64,000 bases of DNA from Pictodentalium vernedei (GCA_031216915.1 CM062297.1:536818971-536882970), one strand, 5' to 3'; counted from the stretch's first letter, positions 45,819 through 56,875 are shown. The notes: generated by a model from the letters alone, not told the origin. Translations and numbers: made by a program.

Positions 45819-46195
45819 AATTATAAGTTACAGCCCTGAACACATCCTTCCACTGTTTCTCCCTCTCATCCTCTTATTTCATCCTTAGATGCACCATTTC
45901 TTTCATGATTTTGTGTCTGGCATCATTTTAACTGAGATTATAAGCACAGATATCAGTGAGATGTTACTGATTGAAGGGCCAAACAAAGAATGAGGATTTG
46001 GCTCCAATTTTGGTACTTCTTTGACACTGCGCATGTGCAGTGGATAAGAGTATGGAGGACCACATAGGACATCTATTTTTGGATTTTGATGCAAATTTTG
46101 GGGATTGAGGGGGGGGGGGGGCAAAATTTGTGTTTGGCCCTAGAATTTAAGAGTTAGCACCAGCTAAGTCTGGGTCATTGGTACAGTATAAAAAT
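45819..46195. repeat. DIRS E right terminal repeat and leader end
   Basis: AAGTTACAGCCCTGAACA at about 45,823, then the right terminal repeat, with a decayed palindrome (ACTGCGCATGTGCAGT at about 46,027) and a G-run of 13 near 46,109. Ends GTATAAAAAT at 46,195. Confidence 0.85.
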
Positions 46196-47351
46196 ATATG
46201 AGGTGGAAGGAATTGATTCTATTTAGAGAATAATTTATGTTTGTGCATCAACACTTTTATCATGGTGTTTGTGCGTAAATGCTTCCTATCAATATGCATT
46301 TTGGTTGACTTTATAAAACTGCAGTTTGCCTCATTGTACTCATAAGCCAATACAATACCAGATAACAGTATATTTTTGTAAAATAGTAAAAGTAAAATCA
46401 GTAAAATCAAAAGGGTTTTTTAGCACGTGATTACATTTTGGGCAAACATAAAAAAAAAAAACATTTGAAAGGAGAGATTGTTGAAATCCATTTTTGTGCA
46501 AACCATTCCGGAAGATGAAGGGTATGATGAAATTTGGCAGTGTATTAACAGAAAGTTAAGGAATCTGAACACTGTAAACGGGTGTTTTTAAACTTCATTC
46601 ATGATATCTGAATAACTTGCAGAAATGTGGCATGTGTGGAAGATCTTACTTCTGAGCATGCTTAGCCTCATCACCCATCTGACATTGGTTCTTAACCCAG
46701 TTGTTGGTGTTTGTCAAATGACTGTCTTGAGTGGATATGTTGAAGAGTTTTGATGCATTTGTCAGGGATCCCAAAACAGCTAGTTTGTTTGTGAGGAGGT
46801 AGAAAAGAAACTGCTTGGTGTACAGTTCTGTCTTAAAGAGAGTTTTCAGGGTTCCAGCATTTCAATGAAGTGTCAATTCAAGAAGCTACCAGGAACTTTT
46901 TAATATCTTTTTAAGGACATTCAACACTTTCCAAGAACAACTGCCAAGGTACTTAAGAATGTATTTAGTACACAGTGATCAAACTTGGAATTAGTCTCTT
47001 ATTGGCCAGAATTGACAAATTCCAGCTTTTTCAAAGAAGTTAAGGATCCATGAGAACCCTGGTTTATTCAAAGCAAATTCTTGCTGATTTCTTTGGTCTA
47101 AAATTTGGTATTTTGACAGTGATTAGTAGCAAACCTGATTTCTAATAAGTGTAAAGTCACTCAACTCCATAAACCACTGTTATCTCTATTTACTCACTTT
47201 GTTTCTTAAAGCTCTTAATAAATCTCTCACACTGTGTCCTTTATACGATCGGAATTTTCTCAAGTCTAAAAACAAAAATTTTTAAACAAAATAATAAAGC
47301 TGAAAATATCATCTCCTGTCACATGAAAACATACAGAAGAAATTGAAACAA
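46196..47351. other. Unassigned stretch
   Basis: About 1.15 kb without recognised repeat or gene. Several short open frames but no family resemblance. Possibly single-copy host sequence. Confidence 0.5.
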
Positions 47352-47460
47352 GAGGCCCCATGGGGTCTAAGGCACTCACCTGACAATAGTTGTTTAAAGA
47401 AGGATTTAATTAGCATCTATAGCTAGTTAACACTACAGAGGAATGAAGTTGTTTAGTTTA
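47352..47460 (+). repeat. R4/R5-family head fragment
   Basis: ACAAGAGGCCCC then GCACTCACCTGAC and AACACTACAGAGGAATGAAG, matching the head of R4 at 44,274-44,390. No array follows; the element is truncated. Confidence 0.65.
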
Positions 47461-47693
47461 ATTATTTATACAGTACGTACAGAGTGTATAGTGTCTCATC
47501 CACTCAGCGCAGCGGCGGGTGATTTTACCTAAACTGACTCCATGGAACACTGTGTTGACTTTTAAACACTGCATTTGCTGTGCGTAAAAGATTAGCAGCT
47601 CATGTAAGAGGTGATAAACAGTAGTGATGGCTTATTCACGCTGCTGATTGAAGTGGCTCGGTGAAACACCGAGAACATGTCATTTGAATAAAT

Positions 47694-47928
47694 ATTTATT
47701 TATTTATTGGTGTTTAAGGCCACATATTTTTGCACAATGGCTAATCATGACCACAACATGACTATCAACTCAAGATCAGGGGTGAGCGTTAATAAGCCAT
47801 GTTGCCAATTTTAGAGAGGGTTTGCACCTCCCAAGCATTGGTAACTGGGTCCTATTTTACCAGTAAAAACAGAGCCTGTTTACCGCAGTGAACAGGCACT
47901 GCTTCACTTCCCGGGGTTCCCGCGTGGA
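47694..47928 (-). mobile_element. SINE-like element, copy 2, with 12-bp target-site duplication
   Basis: 235 bp flanked by ATTTGAATAAAT at 47,682-47,693 and 47,929-47,940. On the minus strand it ends in CACCAATAAATAAATAAAT. It aligns with 935-1,161. The duplication and tail point to target-primed insertion; the tail resembles that of the LINE at 52,963. No tRNA-like promoter boxes were identified. Confidence 0.8.
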
Positions 47929-47940
47929 ATTTGAATAAAT

Positions 47941-48097
47941 CTTGTATATTTGAGTTTGATGAATTGATATGACGACTTAGCCATTTAATAGTTTGTTATA
48001 TATTATTGAATATTAATCTTGTGCTCAGTGACAATTAAATTAAAACCCGCGTGGATAAATGTACCAAAAAAAAAAGGATCGCACAATGTTGAAAAGA
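47941..48097. other. Unassigned spacer
   Basis: AT-rich with an A-run near 48,066-48,076; nothing recognised. Confidence 0.5.
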
Positions 48098-48783
48098 AAC
48101 AAGAGGCCCCAAAGGGCCTGAAGCGCTCATCTTGTACAGAACACAATTTAAACAGAGTCCAAGAATGAGTCTACATTAAGCAAGCCATCTCCATAGGCTA
48201 CACTGTCAATCCTTGAGTCCCTCAGGAGTGACAAAAATAATCTAGGCATCATGCCTTTTCTTCAGTTGATCATAAGTAAAATGTAGAGCTCCCCTATGAA
48301 GCCCCTTGATACAACCTATGTGGATTAATCTTAGTACCTCTAGAGGGTACTGAATACAAAATTTTTAATTCTTCAGCAAAATGGCCAATTCCGGCTCCCA
48401 TAGAGAGCCCAAATATTAACCCAGGCTCTTGCTTTGAACACAGTTAAATCTGACTTCCCTAGAGATGTTGTGTACCGAATATGAAAGCATTCTGACTGTT
48501 GGATCTGAAGAAGACAAACTGTAAAGAAATTTCTTCGAATTGCACTAAGTTCAAATTTGGGCTACCATAGCGAGCCCATATATTGACCTATGGATCCGAT
48601 TTGAACAAACTTGAATCTGACCCCACTAGAGATGTTGTATACCAAATGTGAAAGCATTCTGACATGTGAATCTGAAGAAGATTTTTGAAGAAATTCCCTC
48701 ATATTGTACTAAGTTAAATTTCATGTTCCCATATGGAGCCCAAATATTAACCTAGGCACTCAAATTGAACAACCTGGAATCTG

Positions 48784-48817
<34 letters not shown>

Positions 48818-50064
48818 TAGAGATGTTGTATACCAAATATAAAAGCATTTCGACTGGTGGATCTGAAGAAGAAGATTTTTAAAGAAATTTTCTCATATTG
48901 CACTAAGTAAAAATTTGGGCTACCATAGTGAGCCCAAATATATACCTAGGGATCTGATTTGAACAAACTTGAATCTGACCCCCATAGAGATGTTGCATAC
49001 CAAATATCAAAGCATTCTGACTGATGGATCTGAAGAAGAAGATTTTTTTAAATTACCCTCCATATTGAACAAAGATAAAATTTGGGCTTCCATGGGAAGC
49101 CCAAATATTAACCTAGGGACTTGGTTTGAACAATCTAGAATCTGACCCTCATAACAATGATGTATACCAAATATTAAAAGATTCTGACTGGTGGTTCTGA
49201 AGAAGAAGATTTTTAAAGAATATTCCCCATATTACCCTATGTTAAAACTTCGGGCTCCTGTAGAGAGCCCAAATATGAACCAATGAGCTTTATTTCAACA
49301 AACTTTTATCTGACCCCCCTATGAATGCTGTATACCAAATATCAAAAGATTCTGATGATTGGTTCTGGAGAAAAGATTTTTTAAAATTTTTGCAAATATG
49401 CTGACTCAGCATTTTTTCGATGCCCATTACAGAACACCCTAACATAACCGATGGCAATTTTTTTTTACCATTCAATTCTACTGGTCATAAGGATACTTCA
49501 TACCAAATAAAAGCTCTCTGTTCCGTGGGGTTTGGGAAATATGAGCGTTTGAAAATATTTCTATTTTTAGCTCCCAGGGTTCCCATGGGGATGTGGGAAA
49601 TTTTTTTTTTTGCATGGGTCAAGTACTTATGACCCAATACTACCACAAACCAAATTTGGTTCATACCGGACCATCGGTTCAGAAAATAGAAATTTTGGGC
49701 GGGGCCAAAAATCTTACCCCTCCTATTACAAAGCCAAATATTACTTCACGAACTTCGTTTGAACAAACTTGATTCTACACCTCATATGGAAGCTCCATAG
49801 CAAATATCAAGTCATTGTACACACTGGTTCTTGAGAAGAAGATTTTAAAAATATTTTAGAGCATTTTCCCCCACTCCCTCCCTATGGGGATGGGCATGCT
49901 GAGTTGAACAAAAATGAAATGCCCCTTTGGGACCATCACTCACACAAACTTTCACTTGAATTGGCCCAGTGGCTTTGGAGGAGAAGACCAAAACATGGTG
50001 TTGACGGACGACGGACGGCAAGCGATGAGATTAGCTCAGCTTGACTTTGTCAAGATGAGCTAAA
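48098..50064 (+). mobile_element. Array element R5
   Basis: Head ACAAGAGGCCCCAAAGGGCC with GCGCTCATC; units of 164-168 bp (landmarks near 48,437, 48,604, 48,768, 48,962, 49,129 and 49,297), one expanded to 194 bp by a C-run of 33 at 48,785-48,817. GACGGACGACGGACGGC lies near 50,002-50,020 and the terminal hairpin AGCTCAGCTTGAC / GTCAAGATGAGCT ends with AGCTAAAA. Units are related to those of R4 but diverged. Confidence 0.8.
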
Positions 50065-51031
50065 AAAAAAGGTTAACTCGACAGTATAGGGCATCCCCCT
50101 TTCCTCAGGTAGCCTCCGATGTGATGATGTCAAGGTAGGTAACATTAAATCGGGAATATACAAGATATTGCCGATGAATGTTTTTAAAACCTCCCACTGT
50201 TTTCTGGTTTCATTGTAACTCAACCCAAACAATTTTCGCAGTTTTGGTCAGTCCCAAATGTCACATTATTGGGGCCGATTTGTCCCGATAGCAACAAAGC
50301 TCTCAAGGATATCCAAGAGGACTAATTTGAGAGCCACTTTTCAAAGATTCGACGTTTGTTTTCATCAAAGTATTGTCTTAAAATAGATGCAGGCCTACAC
50401 ATCAACACAAACTTCGTTGTAGGTACCATGAAATCTAAATAACTTGCATGTCATCTCCTGTTTTATTTTACTAGCCTACTCATACAAATGTAGTAAAAAC
50501 TACATGTGGTTAGTGGGCGATATAAAGGAGAGGGTTGGTAAGCTTACCGGAGAGATTGAGAAGAATGGGGCACAGGATGTCATCAATGAGTTCAAGTCCA
50601 AGTGTCGGGAGGAGAGAAGAGATGTGGGAATAGGGAGGCGGTTGGAAGCACAGGAGTAACCAAGGACTTCTCACATGAGACCGTGACAAATCAGCGGTCG
50701 GCCAAAGTGTTAATAATAAAATAATATTGTCTTGACTGAAAAGTACTATATGACTATATTCATACATGTTGTAATATTTGATACATTTATATTTTAACAA
50801 ATAAAATGGTGTCTATGCCTGAACATTTAACCATGAGCATACAAACCTGATAATTTAACGGTAATTTTGTACAGTACAAGTAAAAAAATCCTCCATATGC
50901 CCTTGCATTTAATGTGTGATATTCAGATATACATTTTCTTGTGTTAGACGTACATGAGACCCTGGACACCCTTGAATGACAGAGTGATGTTGTTTGCCCA
51001 AATCTAGGCCAAGGCAGTCGGAAGCAAACAA
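50065..51031 (+). other. Stretch with a weak candidate terminal exon
   Basis: TTTTATTTTACTAG at about 50,460-50,473 resembles a splice acceptor. It is followed by an open frame to TAA at 50,657-50,659 reading GDIKERVGKLTGEIEKNGAQ and then a charged, helix-prone tail. AATAAA occurs near 50,800. No family recognised, no upstream exon identified; it may be chance. Confidence 0.2.
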
Positions 51032-52161
51032 ACAAGAAGGACGCCAACGCCCTATAGCTCACCAACATTCCTCTTTGATAGGAACTTTGGCAAACACAAG
51101 AAACTGTATCAAATAGGCTCATAACATGCGACAAAGCTTATCTAAACACAACCTCTTAAAAGTAAAACACAGAAACTGACATAAACACTAAGTTAAACAT
51201 GAAATTCTGAGCTAAACAGAAAACTAAACGCAAATAAAAATGTCCAGAAAAATGTTTAAAATGCAGGGTATGAGGGGTTAATCATGGAACAATTATACTG
51301 AGGAACATGTATGATGAATATAAGTGCCATGGGAAGAGAAGGAGCACAGCAGCTGACCTAAACACTAAGTTAAACATGAAATTCCGAGCTAAACAGAAAA
51401 CTAAACGCAACTAAAAATGTCAAGAAAAATGTTTAAAATGCAGGGTATGAGGGGTTAATCATGGAACAATGATACTGAGGAACATGTATGATAAATGTAA
51501 GTGCCATGGGAAGAGAAGGAGCACAGCAGCTGACCTAAACACTAAGTTAAACATGAAATTCCGAGCTAAACAGAAAACCAAACGCAACTAAAAATGTCCA
51601 GAAAAATGTTTAAAATGCAGGGTATAAGGGGTTAATCATGGAACAATGATGCTGAGGAACATGTATGATGAATATAAGTGCCATGAGAAGAGAAGGAGCA
51701 CAGCAGCTGACCTAAACACTAAGTTAAACATGAAATTCCGAGCTAAACAGAAAACTAAATGCAACTAAAAATGTCAAGAAAAATGTTTAAAATGCAGGGT
51801 ATGAGGGGTTAATCATGGAACACTGATACTGAGGAACATGTATGATGAATATAAGTGCCATGGGAAGAGAAGGAGCACAGCAGCTGACCGAAACACTTAG
51901 TTAAACATGAAATTCTGAGCTAAACAGAAAACTAAACGCAACTAAAAATGTCAAGAAAAATGTCTAAAATGTAGGTTATGAGGGGTTAAATCATGGTAAA
52001 ATGATAATAATCATCATATAGCAGCATTATAAAAGCCATGATATGGAAATAGGGCGAGTAAGTGACCTAAACAGAAGCTTTAACATTATTGGACACATAC
52101 GCTGACGCCGACCAATCGAGCCATGCCATGAGCTCACACAACTAAAGTTGGTGAGCTAAAA
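51032..52161 (+). mobile_element. Array element R6 with exact 177-bp period
   Basis: Head ACAAGAAGGACGCC with TAGCTCACCAAC; ACTAAGTTAAACATGAAATT recurs at 51,187, 51,364, 51,541, 51,718 and (as ACTTAG) 51,895, exactly 177 bp apart each time. Tail AGCTCACACAACTAAAGTTG then GTGAGCTAAAA forms the terminal hairpin. The head TAGCTCACC and the tail GGTGAGCTA are inverted copies. Here the GACA/GACG tract is replaced by GCTGACGCCGACC. Confidence 0.85.
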
Positions 52162-52962
52162 AAGGCAATCAAGACACAGCAAACCACCCACACAGGTGAA
52201 AAGAAGAGGATGGAAGCCACAGCACCCAATCTATCAGAATTCCTGAGGCGAGCCAAAATAATTGATAAATGCTGATTGAAAAACGTTTTCCCCCTTCAAT
52301 GAAGAGTGGTTAAAAATTGACCAACATGATTGTAAAGACCCCCCCCCCCCCCCCCCCCTTGCAAATAGAAGAATCTTCTCTGTTCAGGCAGGGTGATAGC
52401 ACACATACCACTCACATTTGTTTTCATCGAGAAGGATGATAATCATATTAATTGTTGCTCAACGTCACATCTGCGGCTGCCACCACAATATATCCTCAGT
52501 TGCTGATCTGGCATTGATTATGAATAATTAATCATAATTGTAGGCCTACATTTACAGTTCGTTGAAGAAGAAAAGTATTTACGACAAGGGCGAATGAACA
52601 ACAAAAAGTCCATATCTGCTCTAGAGGACTGAAATTCACAAAAGCTTCTTGGGGGAACCCCACCCCCCTCGTCAAGGCCATTCAAATATCAGTCCCCACC
52701 CCAAAAAAACCCCCAAAAAAACAAAACAAAGAAGAAAATAAAAAATAAAACCCTTGCTGAGCACTATAGAATCTTGACTACAGAATCTTGACTACGTTCT
52801 TGGTGACTACATACAGAACTCCCAATCATAATAATAATATTAATTTTAAAGCCTAGAATCCACACACGGTACTCAATGGCTGTACAATAATTGCATACAT
52901 ACATATACACACAATACACGTACATTCTCTCACAGATACATTGATACATGGATCACTATTAT
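52162..52962. other. Unassigned stretch with C-run
   Basis: Run of 20 C at 52,339-52,358, A/C-rich low complexity around 52,680-52,750 and a CATA-type microsatellite near 52,895-52,920. No gene recognised. Confidence 0.5.
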
Positions 52963-54030
52963 CATTTATTGGTGCCCAATGCCACATCAGCAATCAAGGC
53001 TATATCATCGCGATAAAAGCAACAGAACCAAAAAGAAAAAGGGCATTGAATTAAAACAAAATAAAAACAAACTACAACTTTACCAAAACAAGTATGTGAG
53101 TGTGACTTGACGAGTAACAAGGCAATCCTCACTGACTCAGTCACACTCACGCACCTGGTAATGTCAGTTTATAACCAAAATTAAAAGACTACTGAAGGAA
53201 ATGCCTTACGAAAATGGTTGGTTTTACAACCAGACTTGAATGATTCAAGTGATTTACTATTTTTTATGTCGACTGGAAGAGAATTCCAGAGCCTTGGGCC
53301 AGCAACCACAAAGGCCCTATCACCAGCACTGGTAAATTTAGATGTGGGCTGAACCAGATTGAGTTGACCTGATGACCAAAGAGACCTTGGTGGTTTATGG
53401 ATGGTGAGCAGATCGGACAGGTAGGATGGTGCAGATCCCGAGATACACTTAAACACCAAAAGGACAATTTTAAATTGAATTCTTTGCTTAACAAGTAGCC
53501 AGTGTAACTCAGAGTGTACTGATGTTATATGGCAGCACTTTTGAGTTCTGGTTATGACCCATGCAGCAAAATTTTGGATGTGTTGTAGCATTTCAAGAAT
53601 AGATGCTTTAGAGCCAATTAGAAGAGAGTTGCAGTAGTCGAAGTGACTTGTAACAAAGGCGTGGACAAGCTGTTGTGACATCTGTGTATCAATGAAGGGT
53701 CGAATTTTGCTAATATTTCTTAGATGAAAAAATGCACTGCGAGAGACATGTTTGATATATTCATCAGCGGCCAAATTTTCATCCATAAAATAACCTAAGT
53801 TTTGAACGCAGCTACTGGGTTTTATCATAGAACCTCCAATATTGAGGGACAGTTTGGATATTTTTGAAAGTTGATGAGGTAGACCTATATATATTACTTC
53901 ATCGTTCAATTCAAGAAATCTTAGTCATCCATGCCTTGATGTCTGAAATGCAAAATTCAATCTTACTGCATGCTTCAGGCTCAAAGGTGTGAGTAAACCT
54001 AATAAACAGCTGTGTGTCATCTACGTAAAA
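52963..54030 (-). mobile_element. CR1/L2-like LINE, 3' part, cut by DIRS F
   Basis: Contains the C-terminal part of a LINE reverse transcriptase and a 3' UTR whose end (CACCAATAAATGATAAT on the minus strand) matches other tails here. The upstream limit is the left end of DIRS F at about 54,031, exactly at the YVDD catalytic box; the rest of the LINE may lie beyond F, outside the window. Confidence 0.85.
53181..54030 (-). pseudogene. LINE reverse transcriptase, C-terminal fragment
   Basis: A 242-codon frame (53,181-53,909) reads through the thumb and C-terminal region typical of CR1/L2/jockey-type elements: VQNLGYFMDENL, SHFDYCNSLL, LQHIQNFAAWVITR, ELHWLLVKQRIQFKIVLLVF, GDRAFVVAGPRLWNSLP. Just upstream, in another frame, FYVDDTQLF at about 54,005-54,030 is the catalytic box (motif C). 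A one-base shift near 53,920 separates the two. The N-terminal polymerase, endonuclease and ORF1 are absent. Confidence 0.92.
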
Positions 54031-54326
54031 ATGATAAATTTAAAGTAATTTGCATATTTTTTATACTTACCAATGGCCCAGACTTAGCTGGTGCAAACTC
54101 AATATTATCAAGGGCCAAACACAAATTCTGAACCCCCAATCCACAAAATTTGCATATAATACAGAAAATTAAAAGTCCTATCTGGCCCTCCATACTTTTA
54201 CTATCTGCGCATGTGCAGTACTCAGGAAGAGACCGGAAATTGGCGCCAACATCTTTCTTTGTAGACGAACCTACTAAAATAATAACTAAGCAGGTATGAG
54301 TGCCCACTCATGGGAGAGCCATCCCC

Positions 54327-54406
54327 GTCTGGGCCATTGGTTAGTATAAAAAATATACAAATTACTTTAAATTTATATTTTTATACTAATAACCAATGGC
54401 CCAGAC
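54327..54406. promoter_or_regulatory. DIRS F ICR
   Basis: 80 bp, same two-part structure as A's, with a TAATAACC variant in the right-end half. Confidence 0.82.
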
Positions 54407-54934
54407 TGAATCGCAAAAAGGCGGAGGGACTAGGACTTAAGAATTAGCAGACCAAATATAGCTCCTAAGCCTGTATTCCAAAGTGAAAAGGAGATTAAAT
54501 TTAAAAAGAATTACATGTATGTCTCTCTATACAATACATAATAGAGAGGACATATCATAAATAAGGAGCCATATCCAAGTAATTCGGTAATCTTTGCATG
54601 AATGATTATGCTAATTGGGTGTAACGAGCCCCCAAATTTGAGGCTAGTCCAGACTAAGCCCCTTAAATTAGGATGGTGTATTCAATAGTGAGAGGCTAAC
54701 CCCACAAACAAATATAAATAATAAACAAGCTGTATCTAGGAACAGTAATAATCTACAGACAAAATAGCTTCACTCATAGTTACACACTTATCAAGCAAGA
54801 GATGAAGAAAAATCACCCCCTTACTTTTTTTGAAGGAATATTCTTCAAAACAAAGAGGGAAGCACTCTGGAATCAGAGAAAAGCGGTACCAAAAAATCAA
54901 TATATATTCGCCCAACAGGCACCCAGTTATTAAT

Positions 54935-54993
54935 TATTATTAATTATTGGTGCTTAATGCACTTCAGAAGCTAAGGCTATCGTGGCTATCCTT
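54935..54993 (-). mobile_element. 59-bp LINE 3' tail with 9-bp target-site duplication
   Basis: GTTATTAAT flanks it at 54,926-54,934 and 54,994-55,002. The body reads like the LINE 3' end (ATTGGTGCTTAATGCAC and AAGGCTAT against 52,968-53,010). Extreme 5' truncation during target-primed insertion explains it. Confidence 0.75.
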
Positions 54994-55002
54994 GTTATTA
55001 AT

Positions 55003-55628
55003 AGTGCACGCTTCTAACGTATACCGGAGTTGGAATACATAGGTCGAAAAACGGTGATATAACATGTACAACCATACACTCGTCCAATTGAAAGCCAATG
55101 AAAAGTATCTGTTAGAGCAAACATGCTTCTAAGGCAACCAACAGGTGACCCCGTTCAGCTGTACAATTAATTCCGATAATAAAACTCCAGTGGAAATATA
55201 TGAGAATGTGAATTCTCCTGTGTACCGTCTCTGGTAAAAAGATGGACTTAGAACATGGAAGGAGCTATGATTAACAGACTTGTCACGGACTGCCCCCAAA
55301 ATAATTAATTGTTTCCTTGGTCCGTACCAACCAATGACTGTTCGAAGAATGAATATACTACTCAGAATAATGATGCCAAAAATTGAGAACGTATGCATCG
55401 ACAGCTTATTGGAAGTTCCATAACTGATCCAAATAGCCCTGAAATTCTCATGAGCTCTATAAAGCAGAGCAAGAATTTATATAATCTGTTCAATAATCCG
55501 TCTGCCTAATAAATACACATATTATGCACACGAGCAATGAAATCCTGCACGTACTCATCTGAATACAGCCTGTATCCACGGTATGACTGAGTGATAAAAG
55601 TGTAACCAGGAAACTGAATGAAAACTTG
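55003..55628. other. Unassigned sequence between F and G
   Basis: May be diverged F interior or host DNA. A minus-strand 90-codon frame (55,129-55,398) has no recognised similarity. Confidence 0.4.
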
Positions 55629-55929
55629 AAAAAAATTTATAGTAATTTATATATTTTTTATACTTACCAATGACCCAGACTTAGCTGGTGCTAACTCCAA
55701 AATATTTAGGGCCAAATGCAAATTTTACCCCCCAATCCCCAAAATTTGCATCTAAAACTGAAAATTACATGTCCTATTTGGTCCTCCATACTATTACTCC
55801 ACTGCGCATGCGCAGTGTCAAGGTGGTCTCGAAACTGCCGCTAAAAGTCATTCTTACAACCAGTGCCTGGTAAGCGTTATGTACACAGCGGGGAGGCAAG
55901 AATTCCCAACTCCTGGGAGGGCCATCCCC

Positions 55930-56011
55930 GTCTGGGTCATTGGTAAGTATAAAAAATATATAAATTACTATAAATTTTTTAAGATTTTTATACTGTACCA
56001 ATGACACAGAC
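55930..56011. promoter_or_regulatory. DIRS G ICR
   Basis: 82 bp in the same layout, with GACACAGAC in place of GACCCAGAC at the right edge. Confidence 0.87.
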
Positions 56012-56411
56012 TTAGCTGAATAGTAAAAAGGTTGGAGGGCCTAGGACATAAGGAAAATCCAGTAGACTCAATTACCTATAACAAACCTATCCCCTCAATG
56101 AGAAAAGGAGAGATAGGCTAAATGTATCTTTCTTATTTGTATCAAAAAAGAAAGACACAACACCAATCTGTAATTGAGCACAATATTTTTTAAAGGAAAG
56201 CCAATAAATACGGGAGTCTAGTGAATGAGACTTTATATACTCATTTAAAAGTGTTCGAAGAATGTATATTAACGCTCAATTAATCATGTGATATATACAG
56301 ATACTTCACACCAATCAACACTTAAAAAGTATTACACAGATGAGTAAACATAGGCTTTACCCTTTAAAATCATCTCGGAACCGACTTGGAATTAATTAGT
56401 GACTCCAAGGG

Positions 56412-56492
56412 AGGTATTCCCTTGCTTTACACTATAAAGCAGGTGACCCAAGGGAACACCCCCCCCCCCTTCCCCCCCCCCCCCCCCCCCCT
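56412..56492 (-). promoter_or_regulatory. Conserved hairpin plus long C-tract, DIRS G
   Basis: Arms TTCCCTTGCTTT and AAAGCA plus CCAAGGGAA, the cleanest hairpin of the set, directly followed by 32 bp of C with one TT interruption. Confidence 0.75.
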
Positions 56493-56588
56493 TACCCTTG
56501 CCCTGGATCAAATACTCCAGAGCAAAGAGGACAGCAGGACAGAGTCACTGCCGGAACCGAAAGCCTATACACATATAATTGCCACTGT

Positions 56589-56875
56589 TTAGTAGACGAC
56601 ATTCTGAGTAAAAAGTAACGGACCTAAACAATGTAGATCTGCAGAAAGGACTCAGTATTCTCAGATACCAAATTGTGAAAATGGAGGGCTAAGATCTATA
56701 TGCAGCCCTCATTAGATCTGTAATATCAACATTATTAGTTTTAGCCTATGATGTAGAAGAACTCTTACTTCATGAGCTTAAAACTAATGCTCAGACTGCT
56801 GAATGAAGATATAATCATTAGCAGAACTGATAGTAGATTGAATCCATCTGACCATAGAATGGACCGAAATGTGGA
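56589..56875 (-). pseudogene. DIRS G recombinase, C-terminal scrap
   Basis: Only the last part remains. Near 56,873 the sequence jumps from the region after box I (GAATGGACCGAAATG) to the methyltransferase-like region (GGAGGAAGCTTCCACGG), removing about 0.85 kb relative to D, including box I and the N-terminal domain. Confidence 0.78.

Larger units (their letters stand above)
37648..46195 (-). mobile_element. DIRS E, main body
   Basis: Starts inside the left terminal repeat because its first 137 bp lie at 17,178-17,314. ICR 37,813-37,894, recombinase, polymerase, full-length gag layout, leader with inserted R4 element (44,274-45,818) and right terminal repeat ending at 46,195. Net length about 7.1 kb, the most complete layout in the window though every gene is frame-broken. 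Confidence 0.9.
54031..55628 (-). mobile_element. DIRS F (GGCCC-end family), 3' part
   Basis: Left terminal repeat from about 54,031, with the box ACCAATGGCCCAGAC as in copy A, ICR at 54,327-54,406, then 3' non-coding sequence recognisable to about 54,925 (AACAAAGAGGGAAGCA matches A's AACAAAGAGGGCAGCA). No coding part is visible before G starts at 55,629. It interrupts a LINE at the YVDD codons. Confidence 0.8.

Noticed and set aside
44274..52161. CRISPR array suggested by regular repeats
   Set aside because: Repeats fill the whole unit with no unique spacers, the genome is eukaryotic and no cas genes are present.
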